Assembly (NCBI GenBank): GCA_002499445.1 | Contig: DALS01000026.1 | Location: 1,043 to 12,649 of the forward strand | Source of the DNA: Methanosarcina sp. UBA293 | GTDB taxonomy: Archaea > Halobacteriota > Methanosarcinia > Methanosarcinales > Methanosarcinaceae | Direction: 5' to 3' | Length of the DNA stretch: 11,607 nt | In this document: in pieces, positions 1-7,813 of the stretch | How the letters are laid out: the number at the start of each line of letters is the position of its first letter | How positions within the stretch are numbered: the first letter of the stretch is position 1 | Program-made: the position numbers and the translations under genes | The notes under the pieces: model-generated | Told to the model about the DNA's origin: nothing | Database searches by the model: none | What the model saw: only the letters and a program-made list of their open reading frames with translations

Positions 1-122
1 TTTTTCAGCCTCTTTCATCTGATGTAGACAGGTTTTCTACAGAGCCGAATTTTATTACATCGGGAGCGCGGAAGGTCACGAATACTCCGTTCTTTAGGGT
101 AGGGTGGCCGCCCGCAATTTGA
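1..122 (+). mobile_element. Possible right end of an IS200/IS605-type element (tnpB tail)
   Basis: Frame 3 is open from the window edge to a TGA at 120-122 (about 39 codons) and ends with residues FFRVGWPPAI. The bases around 80-107 (tcacgaatactccgttcttt followed by agggtagggtgg) resemble the degenerate hairpin found at the 3' end of many tnpB genes, where a CCCCGTCCTTTAGGGCGGGG-like stem marks the element's right end. Here the stem would pair mostly through G-C and G-T with one mismatch, so it is decayed at best. No transposase domain is visible inside the window. The call rests on remembered resemblance to such ends and is tentative; an ordinary intergenic sequence is possible. Confidence 0.3.
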
Positions 123-432
123 TCTCAGAAGATTTCTGCAGAGCCTAAAAGGAAAGCGTTTTTGGTCAGACAGATGAACTTGTAGTTTTGCAATGGAATT
201 TAGTGAAAAATATTAGTTTTTAACAAGAGCTTATACTTCGAAAATATTACTTGGAAAATGCTTATTAAATTAGGATTTTGATTTTCGAAGTTATATTAAG
301 AAAATTCCTTTATTTTTGAAGCATTTAGTAACACTCTTATAGATTTAGATAATAACACTTACATGTCGTTAATATTTTTATTCATATTATCGAGTGATTA
401 ACAGAATAATTGCAAAAATAAGGTGTTCTGTA
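123..432. promoter_or_regulatory. AT-rich leader and likely promoter region of the ABC importer operon
   Basis: About 310 bases with no credible gene, strongly AT-rich from roughly 180 onward. It must hold the promoter of the plus-strand operon that begins at 433. Several TATA-like stretches occur, for example TTATATTA at 291-298, directly abutting an inverted repeat, and AT-rich bases around 368-390. I cannot choose one with confidence. The ribosome binding site for the first gene is AAGGTG at about 420-425, seven bases before the ATG. Confidence 0.45.
235..291. repeat. Perfect 11-bp inverted repeat with TTCGAA cores, possible operator
   Basis: ACTTCGAAAAT at 235-245 is the exact reverse complement of ATTTTCGAAGT at 281-291, separated by 35 bases. 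Each arm contains the palindrome TTCGAA, so the two sites are 47 bp apart, between four and five helical turns. They lie 140-200 bases upstream of the importer's first start codon. They could be paired binding sites for a repressor of the importer, or a stem in DNA or RNA. Function is inferred from position only. Confidence 0.5.
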
Positions 433-2106
433 ATGGAGAGAAAAAAGTTATTAATGCTATTTTCTGCTTTCCTGGCAGCCCTGATTCTGATGATATCAGG
501 CTGCATTGGTCCGGACAGAACTCAGACCGAGCAATTGGCTGAGGAGACATTGGCTGAGAATACTGCTGAAGGATCACAGCATGCGGATATTGTTTATCTA
601 AGCGGCGAAGATTATGGCTATCCACAGCCTTTTACGATATATCCGAGAGGTCCTGGATCATCAAAGGTTAGAATGATTTTTGACAGCCTGGTAGAAAGAG
701 ATGAAATAGGTATAATTCCCTGGCTGGCTGAAAGCTGGGATGTCAGTCCGAATGGAACAGAATATACATTTCATCTCCGTGAAGGTGTAATATGGAGCGA
801 TGGAGCACCTTTTACAGCAAGCGATGTTAAATTTACTTTCGATTATGAGCAGGAAAATATACCTGTCTCAGGGGGAATTGAGGCTGGAGTTATAGATAAT
901 GTCCAGGTCGTGGATGCCAGTACAGTTAAATTCGTACTGAGTCAGCCGGTTTCAACCTTCCTTTACAAGCTCACGGGTTTTAAGATCATACCTGAGCATA
1001 TTTACAAAGATGTCTCGGACCCTGTCAGTTTCCTTGATCCAAAGGCAGTCATCGGGACTGGTCCGTTCCTCCTTGAAGAGTACAATAAAGAGCATGGATC
1101 ATATCGGTTTGTAACAAACGAAAAATTCTGGGGGCCGGAGACCGCCGTTAAAGCCGTTGAATTCATTCCGGTCAGCGACTCATTAATAGCTTTTGAACAG
1201 GGGAAAATAGATTTCACAGGGGTATCTCCTGATACTCTTGACCGGTTCACATCAGACCCTGATATAAGAATAGTCCAGCAGCCGGCTTTCTGGGGTTACC
1301 AGTTTTATTTCAACATGAAAAAATGTCCGGAGCTTAATGACAGTAAAGTAAGGCAGGCCTTTGCTTATGCTATTAATCGCGATGAACTGGTGGAAAAGAT
1401 TGCAAGAGGTGCAGGAAAAGCCGGTAAAATGGGCATACTCCCCGAAGACCATATCTGGTATAATCCTGGACAGCCGGAATACAGCTACGATCCGGATAAG
1501 GCCGGGGCTTTGCTTGATGAAGCCGGATGGACTGATACGGACGGGGATGGAATACGCGATAAAAACGGGGAAAAGCTGTCATATGTATTGTCTCTTGGAA
1601 GTGGCAATCAGGGAAACACCGAAATCCGTATCGGTGAGCTTATTAAAGAGAGGCTGAGTGAGGTAGGAATTGACGTTCAGGTAAAGGCCCTGGAGAGCAA
1701 ATCCCGCGATACCAACCTGAAGAACGGAGACTTCGAACTCCTGATCAGTGGTTATGGGGGTTGGGGAACAGATGCAGATTATCTCCGTACGAGATACTGT
1801 GATACAGCACAGTCAGGAAGTGTATCATCAGGTGCAGCAGTATATGGTTACCACAATGATACCCTGAACGCTCTTGGTGCCCGGGAATTGCAGGAATTGG
1901 ACGATGATAAGCGGAAAGAAATACTATACGATATGCAGACCGTTCTTGCGAATGATGTCCCCGCAATTCCGCTCTATTATACTACACAACATGACGCCTG
2001 GCGCATTTCAAAGTATGATGGCTGGATGAATATGTATGACCACCATGCAAGAACACACAGTATTCTTTCATATCTTGAGAGGGATGGAATTGCAGAAAAA
2101 AGATGA
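433..2106 (+). CDS. ABC transporter substrate-binding lipoprotein, family 5 (peptide/nickel type)
   Basis: This is the cell-surface receptor of a Dpp/Opp/Nik-type importer; it captures the cargo and hands it to the two permeases downstream. The 557-residue protein starts with a charged MERKK segment, a hydrophobic stretch and a lipobox ISGC (Cys24), so it should be lipid-anchored outside the membrane. A short Glu/Ala-rich spacer follows. Family-5 hallmarks are seen at about residues 104-140 (NGTEYTFHLREGV, then WSDGAPFTASDVKF) and 305-325 (KVRQAFAYAINRDELVEK). A DTDGDGIRD loop at about 366-379 is common in this family. I chose ATG 433 over the in-frame GTG at 394 because AAGGTG sits seven bases before it and it gives a standard lipoprotein signal. 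The length is normal. Sequence alone does not settle whether the cargo is a peptide, nickel chelate or metallophore. Confidence 0.93.
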   Translation: MERKKLLMLFSAFLAALILMISGCIGPDRTQTEQLAEETLAENTAEGSQHADIVYLSGEDYGYPQPFTIYPRGPGSSKVRMIFDSLVERDEIGIIPWLAESWDVSPNGTEYTFHLREGVIWSDGAPFTASDVKFTFDYEQENIPVSGGIEAGVIDNVQVVDASTVKFVLSQPVSTFLYKLTGFKIIPEHIYKDVSDPVSFLDPKAVIGTGPFLLEEYNKEHGSYRFVTNEKFWGPETAVKAVEFIPVSDSLIAFEQGKIDFTGVSPDTLDRFTSDPDIRIVQQPAFWGYQFYFNMKKCPELNDSKVRQAFAYAINRDELVEKIARGAGKAGKMGILPEDHIWYNPGQPEYSYDPDKAGALLDEAGWTDTDGDGIRDKNGEKLSYVLSLGSGNQGNTEIRIGELIKERLSEVGIDVQVKALESKSRDTNLKNGDFELLISGYGGWGTDADYLRTRYCDTAQSGSVSSGAAVYGYHNDTLNALGARELQELDDDKRKEILYDMQTVLANDVPAIPLYYTTQHDAWRISKYDGWMNMYDHHARTHSILSYLERDGIAEKR

Positions 2107-2947
2107 TATTAATAACCTGATAGAATGCTGGAAAAAAGCTACGGGTAATGGTCTGAATATTCTGGATGAGGGCAGGATGGCAGAGTTCTGGAACAAACGC
2201 TCTGAGAACTATGCCAATAACATTGAAAAAGACAAAAGAAAGAAGAGAACCGATGAAATTCTCGAATTTCTTGAGGAATCCGGTTTTAACCCTGAGGGTT
2301 CCAGAGTCCTGGATATCGGGTGTGGACCTGGTACCCTCTCTCTTCCTCTTTCAAGGCTCGGAGCAGATGTGACAGCACTTGATATCTCGTCCGGAATGCT
2401 CAACAGACTAAAAGATGCTGTAAAAAATGAGTCTCTTCCGATAGATGTCATTGAATGCTCATGGTGGACGGCAGACATAGATGAGCTTGGATTCAGGAAC
2501 AAATTTGACCTTGTAATTGCTTCCATGACTCCCGGAATAAGGGATGTTGGAAACTTTGATATGATGATGGCCTGCTCAAAAAACCTCTGTTATTACAGTA
2601 ACTTTCTGAGAAGAGGGGAGGACAGTGCATATCGTGATATCCGGAGTTCAATACTCGGCGAAAAATCCGAGAATAACATGAACGGCATAATTTACCCATT
2701 CATGTATCTTTACCTCTCAGGCTACAGGCCCTCGCTCAGGATCAACCATTCCGAATGGAAGGAAGAGATAAACTGGAAAGAAGCGGCAGAACAGGCAATA
2801 GAGTTCATTGGGCGGGGCCGTGATTTTGATGATGAAACAAAGGAAAAAATAATGGGTTATTATCAAAATGCCTCTCCAGATGGAATCTACCGTTCCGAGT
2901 CGGATGTATATACCGGCATGATGGTCTGGGAAGTTGACGGCAGATAA
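2084..2947 (+). CDS. Class I SAM-dependent methyltransferase inside the importer operon
   Basis: This is a soluble methyltransferase of about 287 residues. The SAM-binding motif I (VLDIGCGPG) is at about residues 75-83, followed by the acidic end of strand beta2 in VTALDIS. The N-terminal FWNKRSENY segment is typical of UbiE-like and type 11 methyltransferases. No membrane segment or signal is seen. Its start lies inside the end of the substrate-binding gene (23-base overlap), so it is probably translationally coupled. The ATG at 2084 is my choice; a TTG at 2090 has better spacing from GAGAGGG, and the frame is open back to 2036. Methyltransferases are not a standard part of peptide or nickel importers, so it may modify the imported compound or make a chelator. 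The substrate is unknown. Confidence 0.88.
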   Translation: MELQKKDDINNLIECWKKATGNGLNILDEGRMAEFWNKRSENYANNIEKDKRKKRTDEILEFLEESGFNPEGSRVLDIGCGPGTLSLPLSRLGADVTALDISSGMLNRLKDAVKNESLPIDVIECSWWTADIDELGFRNKFDLVIASMTPGIRDVGNFDMMMACSKNLCYYSNFLRRGEDSAYRDIRSSILGEKSENNMNGIIYPFMYLYLSGYRPSLRINHSEWKEEINWKEAAEQAIEFIGRGRDFDDETKEKIMGYYQNASPDGIYRSESDVYTGMMVWEVDGR

Positions 2948-2974
2948 TCAGGCGGTAAAGGGGCAGATGATTTG

Positions 2975-3958
2975 ATGGTAAAGGACAGGAATTCGTTTAT
3001 TTTCAGGTTGTTATCGACCCTTTTTGTAATTCTTGCCATTAATTTTTTCCTTCCCAGGATGATGCCCGGCGACCCGTTCTCAACCACTTCCGCAGATGAG
3101 GTGGGAGAAGATATTATCGTAATGACAGAGGAGCAGCGGCTTTATTATCTGAACTATTACGGACTTGACAGGCCGCTTCATGAACAGTTTTTAGTGTATA
3201 TGAAAAATCTGATGAAAGGCGACCTTGGCAGGAGCATTTATTACAAAATGCCGGTCAGGGATGTAATAATGCTCCATCTTCCCTGGACCATGTTGGTCGT
3301 CTTTGGTGCTACGGTAATCAGCACAGTCTCCGGTGTGGTTCTCGGAACACTTTCGGCAAAGAACCGGAAAAAAGGGAGTGACAAAATAATGATGACGGGT
3401 ATGATCGCCTTTGCAGAAATTCCCTCATTTCTGCTCGGCCTGATCCTCCTTCTAATTTTTAGCGTATATCTCAGGCTTTTCCCGCTTGCAGGTGCTGTTA
3501 CTCCCTTCGCGGATTACAATGGTCCGGCAGAACAGGCATGGGATATACTGTACCATGCCTTTCTGCCTGTTGTGACTCTATCACTTTCACAGTTAACCGG
3601 CGTGTACCTGCTTACCAGAAATACCCTGATCACAGTGACCACAAAGGATTACATCAGGACTGCCCGGGCCAAAGGACTGGGTGAAAAAACCGTATGGGTC
3701 CGGCATGCACTCAGAAATGCACTGCTTCCTGTAGTGACAAGGACAGGTTTTATGATCGGCATAATGATGGGTGGTGTTGTACTTGTTGAGAGCGTGTTTT
3801 CTTATCCTGGTTTAGGGATGACACTCAGAAGTGCTGTAGTCGGCAGGGATTATCCTCTTATCCAGGGCATTCTCCTGATAATTGCAGTCTCCATACTTAT
3901 CTGCAATCTGCTGGTTGACAAAATATACGGGAAACTTGATCCGAGAGTTGGAATATGA
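2975..3958 (+). CDS. ABC importer permease, DppB/NikB type
   Basis: This is the first membrane subunit of the importer. The N-terminus has a transmembrane helix at about residues 8-27 followed by RMMPGDPF, the usual start of DppB/OppB/NikB proteins. Further hydrophobic segments follow to give a typical six-helix permease of 327 residues. The cytoplasmic EAA loop, which docks on the ATPase, is at about residues 226-256 (RAKGLGEKTVWVRHALRNA), followed by the conserved VVLVESVFSYPGLG. The gene begins 27 bases after the methyltransferase stop. AAAGGGG at 2957-2963 is the ribosome binding site. A TTG at 2972 is spaced slightly better from it and would add one residue. The gene ends in an ATGA overlap with the next permease. 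Confidence 0.93.
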   Translation: MVKDRNSFIFRLLSTLFVILAINFFLPRMMPGDPFSTTSADEVGEDIIVMTEEQRLYYLNYYGLDRPLHEQFLVYMKNLMKGDLGRSIYYKMPVRDVIMLHLPWTMLVVFGATVISTVSGVVLGTLSAKNRKKGSDKIMMTGMIAFAEIPSFLLGLILLLIFSVYLRLFPLAGAVTPFADYNGPAEQAWDILYHAFLPVVTLSLSQLTGVYLLTRNTLITVTTKDYIRTARAKGLGEKTVWVRHALRNALLPVVTRTGFMIGIMMGGVVLVESVFSYPGLGMTLRSAVVGRDYPLIQGILLIIAVSILICNLLVDKIYGKLDPRVGI

Positions 3959-4893
3959 TAAAGGATATTGCTGCCTCTAAAAATGCCGGAATACTCTCTT
4001 TTATTCAGGCTTTGAATATTAACAGAATTAACAGAATTGTATGCAGTATAGCTAAGCCGCTCTCCAGGTTCAGTACTGAAGGTAAAATTGGTATCCTTGG
4101 CATTATCGGTATCATTTTAATGGCAGTTTTTGCTCCTATGATAACAATTTATCCTCCTCAGAAGATCACAGGTGATTCCCTTGAGCCTCCGGGTCCCGGA
4201 CACATACTTGGAACCGATGAACTTGGCATGGATATCTGGTCACAGATATGTTATGGTGCAAGAATGAGCCTTACAATAGGGCTGGCAGTAGCTTTTACGG
4301 CAGGTTTTGGAGGAGGAGCTCTAGGAATACTGGCTGGATATATGGGAGGACATATTGACCAGGCACTGATGAGAGTAATCGATGTGACAATGGCTCTTCC
4401 GAGTTTTCCTCTTCTGATAGTAATATCTGCTTTTCTCGGACCGAGTATCTTCAACGTAATCCTTATACTCGTGCTTTTCAGCTGGGCAAAACCTGCACGT
4501 ATTGCACGTTCCCAGACGCTGTCATTAAAAGAGAACAACTATATTATTGCCGCCAGGAATTACGGTGCAAAGCCATTTTACCTGCTCCGGAAGCATATAT
4601 TCCCTGAAGTTATGCCTGTTTTGCTTGTGCTTGTCATTGGCATATCCTCCCATGCAATCATAGCTGAAGCAGGACTTGCCTTTCTGGGCCTTGGGGACCC
4701 TACCTCCAAGAGCTGGGGGATGATGCTTAATCATGCAACCGGTTTTCGCTCGATATATTTTACACCCTACTGGCAGTGGTGGCTATTGCCTCCGCTGTTC
4801 ATGCTCATTTTCCTCCTGCTCTGTCTCGCGTTCATAAGCAGAGATATGGAAAGGATACTTGATCCGAAATTAAAGATGAAAAAAGGGTTCTGA
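3955..4893 (+). CDS. ABC importer permease, DppC/NikC type
   Basis: This is the second membrane subunit of the importer, 312 residues, pairing with the DppB-type subunit to form the pore. It has a cytoplasmic N-terminal extension of about 40 residues, the first transmembrane helix at about 44-64, then the family motif HILGTDELGMDIWSQICYGA near 83-102. The EAA loop is at about 196-226 (AARNYGAKPFYLLRKHIFPE), followed by AEAGLAFLGLGDP and SWGMML, which are diagnostic of DppC/OppC/NikC. Its ATG overlaps the previous stop codon in the four bases ATGA (3955-3958), indicating translational coupling. The stop lies two bases before the ATPase gene. Confidence 0.93.
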   Translation: MIKDIAASKNAGILSFIQALNINRINRIVCSIAKPLSRFSTEGKIGILGIIGIILMAVFAPMITIYPPQKITGDSLEPPGPGHILGTDELGMDIWSQICYGARMSLTIGLAVAFTAGFGGGALGILAGYMGGHIDQALMRVIDVTMALPSFPLLIVISAFLGPSIFNVILILVLFSWAKPARIARSQTLSLKENNYIIAARNYGAKPFYLLRKHIFPEVMPVLLVLVIGISSHAIIAEAGLAFLGLGDPTSKSWGMMLNHATGFRSIYFTPYWQWWLLPPLFMLIFLLLCLAFISRDMERILDPKLKMKKGF

Positions 4894-4895
4894 TT

Positions 4896-6614
4896 ATGAG
4901 TCTGCTTAAAATCAATGATCTTAAATGTCACTATCTGACTGACATTGATACTGTTAAGGCTGTTGACGGCATTTCTTTTGAAATCGAAGACGGAGAAATT
5001 CTGGGCATTGTCGGAGAGTCCGGGAGTGGCAAGACCACCGTTGCTCTCGGGATTATGGGGCTTTTGCCGGAAAATACAGCCATTTCCGGTGAAATTCTTT
5101 ACAGAGATGAGCTAATCTCTTCTTTGCCTGAAGCCGGGATGGACAGATTCAGATGGAAGGATATTACAATAGTTTTTCAGAACGGCCTGGAAGTGATGAA
5201 CCCTGTTATGAAAGTAGGCGTTCAGGTAACAGAACCAATGATAAAGCATCTTGATATCAGCCCAGAAAAAGTCCGGAGTAAATGTGCTGATCTGTTCCGG
5301 ACGGTAGGCCTTGATCCTAAATGGATGGATTCATATCCGCACCAGCTCTCAGGGGGCATGAGGCAGAGGGTTCTTCTGGCAATGGCTCTTTCATGCGATC
5401 CTAAATTACTGATTCTTGATGAAGTTACTTCTGCCCTTGACGCGTTTACCCGAAAGGAGATCAGGGACCTGCTGGTTGACCTTCAGAAAAAGAACGGTTA
5501 TACGATGTTAATGATCTCTCATGATATCACTTTTGTGTCTTCTGTGGCTTCCAGGATTACTGTTATGTATTCCGGAAAGGTTGTGGAAACAGGCCCTGTA
5601 AGGGAGATTCTTGTATCTCCCCGGCACCCTTATACGAGGGGGCTTGTCCATTCGACTCCGGATATTTTCGTTTATAAAGATTTATGGGGGATTCCCGGGG
5701 ACGTGCCGGCAGGGGATGAGTTTAAGGGATGTCCTTTCAGCCCGAGATGTACGCAAAAAATCGATATTTGCAGTAAAGCTTCTCCGGTCCTGATGCCTGT
5801 AGGAGGCCGACGGGAAATTGCATGCCATAGAGGGGGCATAGCAAACCTTCTGGAAGCAAAGAACCTGAATTTCAGCTATCGTCTTCCAGATGGAGAATAT
5901 ATTCAGGCAGTTGATAATGTCAGTCTGGAAGTGACTGAAGGAGAGGTCCTTGCAATTGTCGGTCAGACCGGTTCGGGCAAGTCAACCCTTGCACACATCC
6001 TTGCAAACGTAATAAGACCCGAATCCGGAGAGGTATTGTTTATGGACGGTAATGTCAGCAGGGGTAACTATGGAAACAGGTTCAATGGCATTCAGATAGT
6101 ATTCCAGGACCCGTTCAGTTCGACCAGCAACAGGTTTACCGTGCTTGACGCAGTCAAAGAGCCTCTTTATATCAATAAAATCGGGTCCAATGGGGATAGA
6201 CTGCAAATGGTTAAAAATGCCCTTGAACTTGTTCATCTTCCCAGTACTGATAATTTCCTCAGAAAATATTGCGGGGAACTCAGCGGCGGACAGAGACAGA
6301 GGGTCGCACTTGCCAGAGCAATGGTTATGCAGCCAAAACTCCTTATTGCCGATGAGATAACTTCGGCTCTGGATGTTTCAACCTCCGCGAATGTATTGCG
6401 TCTTTTAAAGGGCCTTCAGAACAGGAGAGGGTTTGCAATGATATATATTTCACACGATCTCTCCCTGACCCTGAAGATTGCTGACAGAATAGCCGTTATG
6501 AATTCCGGAAAAATTGTAGAGATGGGTAATTCCCACGATGTGATGCTTTCACCTTCTGATGAGTATACAAAGAGGCTTGTGGATTCAAGAATAGGGCTGT
6601 GCTGTCATAATTAA
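4896..6614 (+). CDS. ABC importer ATPase with two fused nucleotide-binding domains (DppD-DppF fusion)
   Basis: One 572-residue polypeptide supplies both ATP-hydrolysing halves. Domain 1: Walker A GESGSGKTT at 40-48, Q-loop Gln95, signature LSGGMRQR at 151-158, Walker B ending in Asp175-Glu176, and switch His209. It is followed by the oligopeptide-transporter C-terminal extension with four cysteines (279, 285, 292, 310; core CPFSPRC), a motif reported to hold an iron-sulfur cluster in at least one relative. Domain 2: Walker A GQTGSGKST at 356-364, Gln404, LSGGQRQR at 462-469, Asp486-Glu487, His520. Both domains look catalytically complete. The post-Walker-B residue is Val or Ile (DEVTSALD, DEITSALD) instead of the usual Pro. 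In most operons of this class the two domains are separate genes, but fusions are known. This is the last gene of the operon. Confidence 0.93.
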   Translation: MSLLKINDLKCHYLTDIDTVKAVDGISFEIEDGEILGIVGESGSGKTTVALGIMGLLPENTAISGEILYRDELISSLPEAGMDRFRWKDITIVFQNGLEVMNPVMKVGVQVTEPMIKHLDISPEKVRSKCADLFRTVGLDPKWMDSYPHQLSGGMRQRVLLAMALSCDPKLLILDEVTSALDAFTRKEIRDLLVDLQKKNGYTMLMISHDITFVSSVASRITVMYSGKVVETGPVREILVSPRHPYTRGLVHSTPDIFVYKDLWGIPGDVPAGDEFKGCPFSPRCTQKIDICSKASPVLMPVGGRREIACHRGGIANLLEAKNLNFSYRLPDGEYIQAVDNVSLEVTEGEVLAIVGQTGSGKSTLAHILANVIRPESGEVLFMDGNVSRGNYGNRFNGIQIVFQDPFSSTSNRFTVLDAVKEPLYINKIGSNGDRLQMVKNALELVHLPSTDNFLRKYCGELSGGQRQRVALARAMVMQPKLLIADEITSALDVSTSANVLRLLKGLQNRRGFAMIYISHDLSLTLKIADRIAVMNSGKIVEMGNSHDVMLSPSDEYTKRLVDSRIGLCCHN

Positions 6615-6655
6615 GCATTATATTGAATTCACCCACATACACTGTATCAATTTTC

Positions 6656-7362
6656 TCAATCTTTCCCAGTCTTTGCATGACTTCCATCACAGAATGGTTT
6701 ATTTTTGGATTCTCCACGCCTGCAGAGAATGACCCTATTCCTGATCTCATACTGTTTGCCATCTGCGGATTTATCGGGATCTCGCCGCGTACTCAGAGAG
6801 GACCATGCTCGCCACGATGAGGCCTTCCTCGATGACAATCGACTTTTCAAGTTCAGGCTCAATTGTCTTTCCTGTAACATTATCAATAATTATCAACCTA
6901 CCTAAGGGCAGTTGCAGGCTTCCTCAATAGCAATGTCTCAAGCTTCCGGATTTTCGGATTGTTCGACAAGGTTTCATATTCTCCCTGCCTGTGTGCAGAA
7001 TCCTGCGTGGACACATAGTGTTGTTGTCAATAAGAGTCAAAAAAGCGCCAAGGATAAGCGTTTGAACTGCCCAAAAGGGTTTAAAGTCTCCTGATTCGGT
7101 TCCATCAAAGTGAACCTTTTAATATGTCCCGTCACAGAATGGTTTTGTTCTCTGAGTGACCACATAGGCATAGGGCATACCGCTTTTTTATGGGATATTT
7201 CTCAATCTCACGCTACCATATCAGACGGTCAGCCCCTTTATCTTTGCAAATCTCCCAGGCTATAAGGGGAACTTTACCGATCACTATATGAACTATTCGT
7301 AAGCACAGTGATCTTCATGGAGCCATCCGACACATTGATTTTCTTTCCTTTTCTTCCTTCAT
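6656..7362 (-). pseudogene. Decayed gene for a CDGSH / mono-cluster ferredoxin / CDGSH iron-sulfur protein
   Basis: Reading the minus strand through several frames rebuilds a known architecture. First comes an N-terminal segment with IVIGKVPLIAWEICKDKGA and, after a TAG at 7213-7215, REIEKYPIKKRYALCLCG. Then, after a one-base shift in an A-run, KPFCDGTY (7122-7145). The middle ferredoxin-like part shows CVHAGFC (7015-6995) and EEACNCP near 6905-6925, then GKTIEPELEKSIVIEE. The C-terminal part shows GPL-stop-VRGEIPI, then SADGKQYEIRNRV, LCRRG and NKPFCDGSH, ending at a TGA at 6656-6658. At least four frameshifts and about five in-frame stops are present. CDGSH ligands are also damaged: the first motif ends in Tyr instead of His, and in the second LCRCG has become LCRRG. 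Intact relatives are about 210-230 residues with the same order. The start may be ATG 7362 or ATG 7318. The gene faces the importer operon tail to tail and is nonfunctional. Confidence 0.85.
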
Positions 7363-7423
7363 GGTCATCTGCAACTTCCTCTATGTTTTAGTTTCTCAAA
7401 GTTTTTTTACTTATCAAAGTTTT

Positions 7424-7454
7424 TATGACAGAGCCGCCCACCAATTCTGTCATA
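7424..7454. repeat. 9-bp perfect inverted repeat with 13-base spacer
   Basis: TATGACAGA at 7424-7432 is the reverse complement of TCTGTCATA at 7446-7454. It lies 60-90 bases upstream of the decayed CDGSH gene, in what would have been its leader. It could be an old operator or an RNA hairpin. No U-tract follows it on either strand, so it is not an obvious terminator. Confidence 0.45.
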
Positions 7455-7537
7455 CAATTTCTCTTCCAGTAGCATGTGTCCTGGCAGTCTTCTCGTCCGA
7501 GAAAGAGCGTAAAGATTTTTCATTTTCAGGGAAGAAA

Positions 7538-7582
7538 AAATTATAAATTTATACTAAACTTATTTATTAGCTAACTTATGAA
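7538..7582 (-). promoter_or_regulatory. Candidate archaeal TATA box for the decayed CDGSH gene
   Basis: Read on the minus strand this stretch contains AGTATAAATTTATAATTT, the best TATA-like sequence in the gap, within a run of almost pure A and T. It would direct transcription toward the CDGSH pseudogene with a leader of about 160 bases. The assignment is by composition only; it would also be open to plus-strand reading, where no gene follows. Confidence 0.3.
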
Positions 7583-7599
7583 TTAAGCTTTGAACGGGA

Positions 7600-7782
7600 T
7601 CAAAGCAGTTTCTCTCCGGGCTCTGTTCCGTCCCCGGGCTTGCACCCATAAATTTCAGTAATTTTCATAACTACAAGGGCTTTTGCAGGGAACCAGCCTC
7701 CCATGTTCTTGACCGCCTTATACCTTTTCCCGTAATCTTCCCCTTTGTGCTTGACCTTTAGGTTCCCTTTTATCTGATTGTA
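7600..7782 (-). pseudogene. Small remnant reading frame of unknown family
   Basis: Between a TAA at 7783-7785 and a TGA at 7600-7602 the minus strand encodes 60 residues with protein-like composition, including KVKHKGEDYGKRYKAVKNMG, then GWFPAKALVVMKITEIYGCK and PGDGTEPGEKLL. There is no good start codon with a ribosome binding site; the only internal ATGs lie in the middle (before GGWFPAK and before KITEIYG). It is more GC-rich than the surrounding bases. It may be the C-terminal half of a gene truncated when the region decayed. I do not recognise the family. Confidence 0.3.
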
Positions 7783-7813
7783 TTAGATTTTCGACTGCAT
7801 ATACGACATCTGT

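Noticed and set aside
394..432. Upstream GTG start for the substrate-binding protein
   Set aside because: It has no ribosome binding site and would put thirteen residues ahead of a standard lipoprotein signal that starts at ATG 433 with AAGGTG correctly spaced.
4251..4538. 95-codon minus-strand frame opposite the second permease
   Set aside because: Antisense shadow of a well-supported permease gene.
6496..6762. 88-codon minus-strand frame overlapping the end of the ATPase gene
   Set aside because: It runs out of frame through the CDGSH fossil and antisense to the ATPase tail; no family features.
7361..7546. 61-codon plus-strand frame in the gap
   Set aside because: No ribosome site, low-complexity Phe/Ser-rich product, antisense to the leader of the CDGSH fossil.
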